Shown: positions 9,696 through 19,204 of the stretch, piece by piece
Position numbering within the stretch: the first letter of the stretch is position 1
Layout: every line of letters begins with the position of its first letter
Assembly: GCF_900100365.1 (NCBI RefSeq)
Contig: NZ_FNKU01000001.1
Span: 1,302,001 to 1,366,000 of the forward strand
DNA length: 64,000 nucleotides
From: Pseudomonas cannabina
Lineage (GTDB): Bacteria > Pseudomonadota > Gammaproteobacteria > Pseudomonadales > Pseudomonadaceae
Direction of reading: 5' to 3'
Notes under the pieces: generated by a model
The model's input: the letters and a program-made list of their open reading frames with translations, nothing else
Told to the model about the DNA's origin: nothing
Databases searched by the model: none
Made by a program: the position numbers and the translations under genes

Positions 9696-10965
9696 CGTCG
9701 GCCTCTACGTTCAGATCGTTCTGTCCGCCGTCGTCTCTGGCAATCTCCACAGCGCCCAGAAGTGCTCTCCAGTCTGCGCCCGGATTTTGTTCCAGGACCG
9801 CCAGCAGGTTGATGAAAGCAGTAATGGTGGTCCGTGGCGTACGGAAGTAAGCCTCTCCAAGCCGCTGGCCACAGTGTTCGATGAAGACGGGGATCGCTTC
9901 ATCCGGGAGCAGGTATTTTTCCGGATCGCCGTAGGCATAAACGTTGCGCAGATTCTGCAGGAGGACGTAGAAGTCCTCGGGAGTCAGGCTGGTCAGACGG
10001 ATGACCGGGCCAGAAAGGTCGACATAACCTGTCTTGGCAAAGGTGTTTTCTGCCAGCCTGGACTGAAGGGCAGGATAGCTGTACAAGCCTCGGCGGGTAT
10101 CCATCAGAAATTCCGGGGTACCGCCCAGAACAAAACCGAGTCCGTCCGTCGATCCTTGCAGAGAATCATTGAGGATGCGCAGGATCTGTTCGTAGTTCGC
10201 ATTGCGTGCCTGGGTATTGGCAAGCTTGTACAGATTGACCAGTTCGTCCAGGCACACCATCAGCCCGCCGAAGCCTGCCAGGCGCACGAATCGGGAAAGC
10301 AGCTTGAGCTGATCGTAAACAGATGCATCATCAATGCAGCTTCTTACGCCAAGCGCCGCACGCGCATCCGTCTTCGTAGTGAACTCGCCTCTTAGCCAGC
10401 GAATGGCGTCGGCTTTGAGCTTTTCGTTACCTTCATCAAAGCCACGGCAGTAGGCGGCAATGACTTCGGCAAAATCATAACCGTTGACCATTTCGGTCAG
10501 CTCGGCGAGGTACTGACGGATCACTGTCTCGCTGTCGATGCCCTTGCTCCGGGCTTCGGTTTTAGCCTGGGAAATGAATTTTTCCACAATGCCCTGAAGC
10601 GCGCCGCCATCCGGTTTGGTGCGTGTGGACATGTTTTTGGCAAGCTCGGCGTAAAGCGAGCGCGCCTGGCCGCCCGAAGCGTGCAAACGCCGGTCGGGGT
10701 TGAGGTCGGCGTGCATGGTTACCAGCTTGCGCTCCATCGCAATGCCTCTGACCAGATTGAGGAAGAATGTCTTGCCTGCGCCATATTCGCCGATAACGAC
10801 GCGGAATGCGGAGCCACCCTCGGCCAGGCGGCCGACATCCTTTATAAGGGCGCCCAGTTCACCGACCCGGCCTACCTGTATCAGGTGCTGTCCGACACGA
10901 GGAACAACCCCTGCGCGCAGTGACTGAATGACCGCATCGCGATCCTTGGCTCGTATCGTACTCAT
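9670..10965 (-). CDS. BrxD-like P-loop ATPase (DUF2791 family)
   Basis: A 431-residue AAA/STAND-like ATPase resembling BrxD of BREX systems. Walker A is GEYGAGKT at residues 59-66, Walker B is LMVCLDEL with Asp240-Glu241, and a sensor-like GGTPEF follows. The N-terminus (AVIQSLRAGVVPRVGQHLIQVGR) is typical of the family. It sits between the TerB-domain gene (4-bp ATGA overlap) and the helicase gene (26-bp overlap), so the three proteins probably work as a complex on DNA. None of the other BREX genes (pglX, pglZ, brxC) is present in the window, so this is not a standard BREX locus. Confidence 0.85.
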   Translation of the reverse strand: MSTIRAKDRDAVIQSLRAGVVPRVGQHLIQVGRVGELGALIKDVGRLAEGGSAFRVVIGEYGAGKTFFLNLVRGIAMERKLVTMHADLNPDRRLHASGGQARSLYAELAKNMSTRTKPDGGALQGIVEKFISQAKTEARSKGIDSETVIRQYLAELTEMVNGYDFAEVIAAYCRGFDEGNEKLKADAIRWLRGEFTTKTDARAALGVRSCIDDASVYDQLKLLSRFVRLAGFGGLMVCLDELVNLYKLANTQARNANYEQILRILNDSLQGSTDGLGFVLGGTPEFLMDTRRGLYSYPALQSRLAENTFAKTGYVDLSGPVIRLTSLTPEDFYVLLQNLRNVYAYGDPEKYLLPDEAIPVFIEHCGQRLGEAYFRTPRTTITAFINLLAVLEQNPGADWRALLGAVEIARDDGGQNDLNVEADDELTRFKL

Positions 10966-12686
10966 AGAGTTAGCTCGCTTAAGATATCCGGGTTGATTTC
11001 GATCGGGTCATCGCCCTCGGAAACCGGCATGTCGAACAGATCGAATGCCATGTCGTTGATCTGCTCCAGTGCGCCATCGAGCATCAGGTCCATGTCGGCC
11101 GTTGCGTTTTCCAGTGCTTGTCGAGTCCATTCCTGGCGCGAGACCAGTAAGCGCAAGAACGCAGAGTGCCCGGCATCGAGCCCGTAAAGATGTATATCTG
11201 TGCTGGAAGCGCTGTGCGCGGAGGGTTCTGCGCTGGTCTGCACGTCTTCCTGTTCCTCCTCCAGACCGTCTCGAAAGACGTCAGCCAGAAGCGCCGATAC
11301 CGCAGCCGTCTCACGTTGCAGCCGAGCGATCTTGTTCATGTCCAGCACGATTCCGGAGCCCGGCTTTTTGATGTCGGATCCTGTCGGAACGAGTGCAGCC
11401 GGACCTGCCGAGACTGTTGCGAAACGCGAACTGGCCGCAGCAACATGAAGGTCGCTGTACAGCGCTTGCGAATCGAGTTGAAGTGCCTTGTAAATACGTT
11501 CCAGCGATCTGACTTGCTCAGGCGTGACCGGCCCGTCAGCATGGGCGAGATAGGTCAGACAACACACGATGGCCTGTTTTTCATCTGGCGTGAGCGCGCC
11601 CAGCTTTCTTTTCAGGCTGGCCAAGGGAGGCGGTTGCCGCAATTGCATCAACAGGTAGGCCCCAAGACGTTTTCGGTGCGCGCTGCTCAAATGGGTCCAC
11701 GAATCGATATGCTGTTCAAGCGCTGCGACTGCGGGTTGGCTCGTTTTTCCATTAACGATTATAACGATGCTGGCCAGATCCAGCGTGACGACAGCGGCGG
11801 CGTAGGCGGCGGTCACGCGTGACATACCGGCGTCAGGCTCCGTCGCGAACAGAACGATGTTGTCATCGGCTTTAGGTGCGCGGCTGCCAGCCAGCACATC
11901 TGGCTCCATGCCGATGTTTATGTCCCCAAGAATTTTTGTCAGCGCGACGATCTGGTTGCGTGCCTGAGCACCGTCGGAATTGAAGCGTGCAGCCAGCTCG
12001 TCAAGCGTCATCAGAATCGCGCCGGTGCCAACGTCCGATTGAAGTCGTTGCAGCTCATGCTTTGAGTCGTCAGGCCATAGCGATGGCGGCAGCAGCAACA
12101 ACGCGTCCAAGGCATCATGCATGTCGACATTATCGGCGTTGCGCCCTATGTAACGACTGAATGGCGCCAATACTGCAGTGCATGCCTGGACGAGAAGTTG
12201 AAGTTTTTTACGAGTGCCAGACGTCATGCTGACATCCGGCAGATCGCCTGTCGCTATTCTCGGTACATTGAGGAAGGGCGAAGACGGGTTATAGCCGATC
12301 CAGCGTCTGGCCTTGTTGTTCGGGAGCTTCAGGCCGTCAGGGAATTGCTTTTCGTATTCTGCCGTGAACAGGCGCTGGAACAGGTCCATGCACCTGGCGA
12401 CAGGTTTACCGCGCGAGATAGCTGGATCCGTCAGGGCCCACGCCAACGCCCAAGCCGCATTCAAAGGGTATTTGTCGATGGCCATCTGGCCCAGGGCGAC
12501 GCGCAACATCATTGGCATTTCATAGGCATCATATGATTCCATCGGCGGTTGGCGCAGATACATCCGCTCCGAGATGGCCTCCATGTTCAGGTATTCAAGA
12601 AGCTTTGAGGCTTGATTGAAAAACGAAAAATCCCGGTGATAAAGCGCCTTCACAGACTGTGTGAAAACACACTGATGAAGGCCCAA

Positions 12687-12719
12687 GCAAACGCCCCGAC
12701 TTGTTCGGGGCGTTTTTTT
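12687..12719 (+). terminator. Terminator inside the left end of the IS1182 element
   Basis: Inverted repeat AACGCCCCGA/TCGGGGCGTT followed by a run of eight T on the plus strand. It would stop transcription entering the element from the left and may also act on transposase transcripts from the other side. Confidence 0.7.
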
Positions 12720-12750
12720 TGTATTGGCAGCAGACGAAAAAAATGTCCGC

Positions 12751-14175
12751 TCAGCCCATCAAAGCCATCAGATGGCGCACACCGAGCACTTTAATCGCTC
12801 GTTTCAGGTTATAGGCATTCACCGCCAAGGCCATTTCAGCTTTTGTACCCTCCAGTTGTCGCAGCAAGAAACGGCCATTACCAAATAGCCATTGCTTGAG
12901 GTTGCCGAAGGGGTGCTCAACGATGGATCTTCGGTTGGCCATCATCTCAGGATGCGCCTGCATTCTTTGCTCCATCCGCTCGAAAGCCTCTTCATGGGCA
13001 TGTCGTGAGACATAACGGCGCCGGGCTCGAGTGCATTGCGTTTTCAGCGCGCAGTTGGCGCAGTCATCGACCTCAGCCTGATAGATCCGATCACCTTTGT
13101 TGTGCTGTTTTAGCGTTAACCATTTGCCTGCCGGACACTGGAAACGATCGTGTCCGGTCTCATAGATAAAGTCTTTTCGCTCAAAGAGCTGCTCTTCCTG
13201 ACTGCCAGGGTTTTTCGAACGATTGGGCGGTACATAGGCCGTAATCGAAGCATCCTCGCAGGCCTGAAACTGCTTGCCATTGGAGTAGCCGGCATCGGCA
13301 GTGACCGTCAGATCATCTTGCTGTAACTCTGCTTTGGCGGCCTTGGCCATCGGCTCCAGTTGCTTTCGGTCATCGCCATCTTGGGTGACCTCATGATGCA
13401 AAATCAGGCAATGCTCGGCGTCCACGACGGTTTGCACGTTGTAGGCCACACGTGGCCCTTTGGCCGTGCGCATCATTCGGGCATCGCTTTCATGGGTGTT
13501 GAACTGCTCGATGCCCATCGAACGCATCAGTGCCTGGCAACTCTGATTATCCTGTTGTCGAGCCTCAAGCTGTGCCAGGGCTACCTTGATTGCGCTGCGA
13601 TCAATTGAATCTGTGGTTTCAGCCTTGTCGGCCTCATCCAGCTCGGCCAGATACTGAGCGATGCGCTTATCCAGTTTTTCTTCCTGGCGCTTGAGCTGCT
13701 TCAAATTCACATGACGCCGTGAGGATGCGACCGCCTGAAACTTGCTGCCGTCGATGGCCACCAACTCACCGGCGATCAAGCCTGCCGTGCGACAAAACCG
13801 AACGAAAGCACGGCAGGTCGCGATGAAGGCGGGTTTATTGTTCTTGCGAAAATCGGCGATGGTCTTGAAGTCGGGCTTGAGCCGGTTGATCAGCCACATC
13901 ACTTCGATGTTGCGCTGACACTCGGCTTCAAGACGTCGCGATGAGCGAATCCGCTGAAAATAGCCGTAGAGGTAGAGTTTTAGCTGATCGGCGGGATCAT
14001 AAGCAGGGCGCCCCGTGCTTTTTGGAATCGCTTTATCGAAGCCCAGTTGCACCAGATCGAGCCTGGCAACGTACAGGTCAATGACACGAACGAGGTGATC
14101 CTCGGGGATCAACTCTTCCAGCGAGACCGGGAATAGGCTGGTCTGGCTGCGGGACTCACCTTGGATGTAGGCCAT
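12751..14175 (-). CDS. IS1182-family transposase
   Basis: A 474-residue DDE transposase. The N-terminal domain begins MAYIQGESRSQTSLFPVSLEELIPEDHLVRVID, followed by YLYGYFQRIRSSRRLE. The catalytic core has AIDGSKFQAVAS, TVTADAGYSNGKQ and the late SIVEHPFGNLKQW segment. A cysteine cluster (CPAGKW, CANCALKTQC) is typical of IS1182 members. The start is set at the ATG at 14175 because the upstream in-frame ATGs lie inside a hairpin. It appears intact, so the element may still be mobile. Confidence 0.92.
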   Translation of the reverse strand: MAYIQGESRSQTSLFPVSLEELIPEDHLVRVIDLYVARLDLVQLGFDKAIPKSTGRPAYDPADQLKLYLYGYFQRIRSSRRLEAECQRNIEVMWLINRLKPDFKTIADFRKNNKPAFIATCRAFVRFCRTAGLIAGELVAIDGSKFQAVASSRRHVNLKQLKRQEEKLDKRIAQYLAELDEADKAETTDSIDRSAIKVALAQLEARQQDNQSCQALMRSMGIEQFNTHESDARMMRTAKGPRVAYNVQTVVDAEHCLILHHEVTQDGDDRKQLEPMAKAAKAELQQDDLTVTADAGYSNGKQFQACEDASITAYVPPNRSKNPGSQEEQLFERKDFIYETGHDRFQCPAGKWLTLKQHNKGDRIYQAEVDDCANCALKTQCTRARRRYVSRHAHEEAFERMEQRMQAHPEMMANRRSIVEHPFGNLKQWLFGNGRFLLRQLEGTKAEMALAVNAYNLKRAIKVLGVRHLMALMG

Positions 14176-14178
14176 AAC

Positions 14179-14213
14179 GAAAAATGCTCTGTATCTTTCG
14201 ATACGGAGCATTT
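14179..14213 (-). promoter_or_regulatory. Hairpin in front of the transposase start
   Basis: AAAATGCTC and GAGCATTTT, with inner GTATC/GATAC, form a strong stem just before the transposase ATG. On the minus strand the stem is followed by T-rich sequence and includes the only purine-rich ribosome-binding candidate. It may limit transposase expression from outside transcription, a device known in several IS families. Confidence 0.5.
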
Positions 14214-15228
14214 TCTTTGAGCGCTGCGCAGATTGCTAGGTTTTCACACAGTCTGTTCAGGCGATTTATTTCTTCTTCGATCAGTGGAGTGTCTTCTCGT
14301 GCATCAGCCTCAGAGAGGGTGTCAATAAGCACGCGTCGTTCAAGACCGTGGAAAAACATGAACCCATAACCGTTGGGCACTTCCGGATCGCAACGACCTC
14401 CCGCCAGCCATTGCAGATAGCCTCGACGTGCCTCCGGTTCAAGGTCTTTGTAAGTGGACCAGTAGAACACCAGCCTGGCTGCGGGGTGAGCGCTGGAACT
14501 CGCTATCGGCAGGGAGGTATCGATGAACGAGGGCTCGGACTGCCTGTATTCTGCGTGTTCCGTCCCTATGTAGAGCATGCCACCTGGCAACGTGCTTCCA
14601 GCGATGGTGACGGGCTCGCCCGGACGCAGCCATCTTGCTGTCAGCGGGCGATCAGTTGCTTTGGGAATGTTGAAGGAGCTGCTGCCAGGCGAATCATGCC
14701 TGTCGGTAAAGAACTCTGACTCGCTCTTCTGGTGGGAGGGTTGCCGGGAGTAGGGGAGAGGCACTTGCTCTAACGTCTGATCAGGCTGTGGTTGAGTACC
14801 GCCAACGAGGCGGGTGGATTCTCTGCTGAAACGCGCATAGCGGCCTATCGCGAAGTTGGCAGGGTCTTCGCTCCCGGAAGTCGTCATCCGACTATGATCG
14901 GGATGAGGCCGGGTGCCGCCTACGAGCGTGTCAGAGGCTCGACTGAAGCGGGCATATCGACCGATCGCAAGCGTTTCAAGCGCTACATCGATACCGCGCA
15001 TCTGAGCAGTTGCCGACACTGAATCGTGTTCGCAAGCCTCGGCATTGCCACGATTCTCGTCCGACTGGAGAGATGGGTCTCCAGCAAGAGGGGAGCGCGT
15101 TCGAGTGGGTGCCATCGGGATCTTCCATGGTTCATCAGCTGGCAAACTGGCAGTATCCACACTTTGTCAGCGCGGGCCAAGCACGGGCGTGTGCTTCCCC
15201 GTTTGCGTTTTCCGGACCCCGGAAACGA

Positions 15229-15254
15229 CAAAGCCCTGAATAATCAGGGCTTTG
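15229..15254 (-). terminator. Terminator of tRNA-Ser
   Basis: Inverted repeat CAAAGCCCTGA/TCAGGGCTTTG, 12 bp beyond the CCA end of the tRNA on the minus strand. It marks the boundary between the tRNA gene and the accessory TerB cluster. Confidence 0.7.
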
Positions 15255-15266
15255 CGCTTTCAAATA

Positions 15267-15354
15267 TGGCGGAGGCATAGAGATTCGAACTCTAGGACCT
15301 GTTACAGTCGGCAGTTTTCAAGACTGCTGCCTTAAACCACTCGGCCATACCTCC
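15267..15354 (-). tRNA. tRNA-Ser (anticodon UGA)
   Basis: Read on the minus strand, the 88-base sequence starts GGAGGTATGGCCGAGTGG and ends with an encoded CCA. The 7-bp acceptor stem pairs GGAGGTA with TGCCTCC. The anticodon loop is CTTGAAA, giving anticodon TGA, and the T arm contains GTTCGAATC. A long variable arm typical of serine tRNAs is present. The accessory insert to its left begins at its 3' side, a common position for island insertion. Confidence 0.96.
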
Positions 15355-15475
15355 ACTTCGTTGCGGGCGCCATAATACCGGAATGAAACAAGCTGTCAAA
15401 CTCTGTGACTAGCCAGTTGCAGCGCCTCTGTTATGATCTTTGCAACTCAACATTTCAACAGGAAGGAGTTTCGCC

Positions 15476-16147
15476 ATGCGCGAACAGGATTACAGCCTTA
15501 AAACCGGCATGCAGGCCGACCAGCTCGAGGTTAGTCGTGTCCTGCGCAACACATATGGTCTTCTCGCTCTGACGCTGGCGTTCAGCGGTGTCATGGCCTT
15601 TGTCGCTCAGCAGATGCGTGTCGGCTACCCGAACATCTTCGTGGTGCTGATCGGCTTTTATGGTCTGTTCTTCCTGACCAACAAGCTGCGTGATTCGGTC
15701 TGGGGGCTGGTTTCGACATTCGCCCTGACCGGCTTCATGGGTTTCCTGCTGGGCCCGATCCTCAATCGTTATCTGGGCATGGCGGGCGGTGCTGAAGTGG
15801 TCAGCTCCGCTTTCGCGATGACCGCACTGGTGTTCGGTGTTTTGTCGGCCTATGTGCTGATCACCCGCAAGGACATGAGTTTCCTGGGTGGTTTCATCAC
15901 CGCCGGTTTCTTCGTCCTGCTGGGTGCGGTGCTGGCCAGCATGTTCTTCCAGATCAGCGGGCTGCAACTGGCGATCAGCGCAGGATTCGTACTGTTCTCG
16001 TCGGTCTGCATTCTGTTCCAGACCAGCGCGATCATTCAGGGTGGCGAGCGTAACTACATCATGGCGACGGTCAGCCTGTATGTATCGATCTACAACCTGT
16101 TCGTCAGCTTGCTGCAAATCTTCGGCATCATGAGCCGCGACGACTGA
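15476..16147 (+). CDS. yccA: YccA/Bax inhibitor-1 family membrane protein
   Basis: A 223-residue inner-membrane protein with seven predicted hydrophobic helices, of the BI-1/YccA family. E. coli YccA modulates the FtsH protease. The start at 15476 is chosen because of a strong AGGAAGGAG site; an upstream in-frame ATG at 15440 lacks one. The sequence begins MREQDYSLKTGMQADQLEVSRVLRNTY, as in Pseudomonas homologues. In related genomes it neighbours tRNA-Ser and tusD. Confidence 0.95.
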   Translation: MREQDYSLKTGMQADQLEVSRVLRNTYGLLALTLAFSGVMAFVAQQMRVGYPNIFVVLIGFYGLFFLTNKLRDSVWGLVSTFALTGFMGFLLGPILNRYLGMAGGAEVVSSAFAMTALVFGVLSAYVLITRKDMSFLGGFITAGFFVLLGAVLASMFFQISGLQLAISAGFVLFSSVCILFQTSAIIQGGERNYIMATVSLYVSIYNLFVSLLQIFGIMSRDD

Positions 16148-16197
16148 TCCGGATGATCACGGCGGCCTGAGCGTTCAGGTCGCTTCGCTGCAAACAG

Positions 16198-16226
16198 AAG
16201 CCCCGACTTGTCGGGGCTTTTGCTTT
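16198..16226 (+). terminator. Terminator of yccA
   Basis: Inverted repeat AAGCCCCGA/TCGGGGCTT followed by TTGCTTTT, located 50 bp after the yccA stop. Confidence 0.8.
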
Positions 16227-16612
16227 TCTGCGATTTGAAAAACATCAGGGTGCTGGCGTCAGTCTGGTTTTCACCCTTCTGGCGTGTCAGTCAAAGTCAG
16301 CCACACCGCGTCATCCAGTCCCGTCCAGAGCGTTAATATTCTTTGACCGATCAGTCATCTTTATCAAGATTGTTACAGTCTTATCAGGCGTTTATCGATT
16401 TTTCATCATCACTGAAACAAATATCAGACTATTCCCCAGAGTTTGTGGGTGTTTCGACGTTTTGGCCAATTGACATCACGGAACAGGGATAGACACATTT
16501 TTTCAGGATGTGTCAGTTTTGTTACGCAACACAAAGGCGAGTGACAGGATTTCCTCGCCACAGGTGGAGTCCTGTCGTACCAATCTGTTCTATCAGCAAA
16601 CAAGGAAGTGTC
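16227..16612 (+). promoter_or_regulatory. Upstream region of aprA
   Basis: A 386-bp gap that is AT-rich in its middle (16335-16430). It holds no gene that I can support and presumably contains the aprA promoter. A possible core promoter is TTGACC near 16343, but no regulator site is certain. An AAGGAAG ribosome-binding site lies just before the aprA ATG at 16613. Confidence 0.4.
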
Positions 16613-18683
<2,071 letters not shown>

Positions 18684-18694
18684 TCTGTAACATT

Positions 18695-18721
18695 CATGGG
18701 CGGCTGTTTCTGCCGCCCATG
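18695..18721 (+). terminator. Hairpin between aprA and the inhibitor gene
   Basis: Inverted repeat CATGGGCGGC/GCCGCCCATG right after the aprA stop, with no T-run. It may attenuate transcription or protect the aprA mRNA 3' end, giving lower expression of the secretion genes than of the protease. Confidence 0.5.
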
Positions 18722-18728
18722 ATCCGGA

Positions 18729-19124
18729 ATGTACCCCTTCATGAATATCAATCACGTTGTTCGAATCGTGCCAATTGCTTTTGCGCTGCTGGCAGGGATT
18801 TCTGGAGCAAGCATGGCCATGAGTTTGAAACTGCCCAACCCTGCCGAGCTTAGTGGCAAGTGGCAACTTTCTGTTCAAGGGAAAGCAGGAGGTGCCTGCC
18901 AGCTTCATCTGAATACCGAAGCTCCGCAGTTGAGTGGTGATCTGGCGTGTGCGGTGCAGTGGTTGCACGAAGTGCCTGATGGCTGGTTTCCGACTCCGGA
19001 TGGTCTGGCGTTCACCGACAAGGAAGGCAATCGCCTGATCCACCTCAGCAAAACAGGGTCGCAGACTTATGAAGCACGTTTGCCCGGTGGTGAAGTGCTG
19101 ATCCTTGGACGGCTCGCCGAATAA
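18729..19124 (+). CDS. inh: Periplasmic inhibitor of alkaline protease (Inh/AprI family)
   Basis: A 131-residue (or 127 if the ATG at 18741 is used) small beta-barrel inhibitor that protects the periplasm from serralysin. A signal peptide is clear (IVPIAFALLAGISGASMAMS). The mature N-terminus SLKLPNPAELSGKWQLS, which inserts into the protease active site in this family, is present. So are the two cysteines (ACQLHL, LACAVQW) that form the disulfide. It lies between aprA and the aprD transporter, the usual P. syringae/P. fluorescens order. It may now have no substrate, since aprA is broken. Confidence 0.9.
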   Translation: MYPFMNINHVVRIVPIAFALLAGISGASMAMSLKLPNPAELSGKWQLSVQGKAGGACQLHLNTEAPQLSGDLACAVQWLHEVPDGWFPTPDGLAFTDKEGNRLIHLSKTGSQTYEARLPGGEVLILGRLAE

Positions 19125-19204
19125 GCATTCACGGACGTACACGCGTTATTTGACAAAAATCACGGACGTCGCCCCGCCACAAGCAAGATCATCAAGGAAC
19201 AACC

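Larger units (their letters stand above)
12653..14255 (-). mobile_element. IS1182-family insertion sequence (1603 bp) in the TerB gene
   Basis: Bounded by terminal inverted repeats beginning CAGACTGTGTGAAAAC at both ends and flanked by a 4-bp direct repeat TTCA (12649-12652 and 14256-14259). It carries one transposase gene on the minus strand, a terminator near its left end and a hairpin in front of the transposase start. Removing the element and one TTCA restores the TerB frame exactly, so the insertion is simple and probably recent. Confidence 0.92.
10962..15160 (-). pseudogene. TerB-N/TerB/TerB-C domain protein, interrupted by an IS1182-family element
   Basis: Two minus-strand segments (15160-14256 and 12648-10962) are halves of one gene. 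Joining them across the insertion gives the frame EEINRLKALYHRDFSFF and a total of 2592 bp, or 863 residues. The 5' half has a low-complexity N-terminus with two copies of an AIGRYARFSR unit, then the start of a TerB-N domain (PGEPVTIAGSTLPGGMLY, LQWLAGGR, FFHGLERRVLID). The 3' half continues TerB-N, has a TerB-like helical segment (LTPDEKQAIVCCLTYLAHADGPVT) and a TerB-C-like acidic tail. The likely start is a GTG at 15160 with no strong ribosome-binding site. Such proteins accompany helicase and ATPase genes in predicted tellurite/phage-stress systems. The insertion should abolish the full-length product. Confidence 0.82.

Noticed and set aside
7434..10965. A complete BREX system
   Set aside because: Only BrxD-like and BrxHI-like genes are present; pglX, pglZ, brxC and brxA/B are absent from the window.
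14983..15231. Alternative N-terminal exon or frameshifted start of the TerB protein (frame with KRKRGSTRP)
   Set aside because: No frameshift is needed: the GTG-started frame runs straight into the TerB-N domain, and the other frame has no similarity to the family.
15455..16117. Long minus-strand open frame opposite yccA
   Set aside because: Mirror image of a well-conserved membrane protein gene in high-GC DNA; the translated sequence is low in hydrophobic residues and matches no family.
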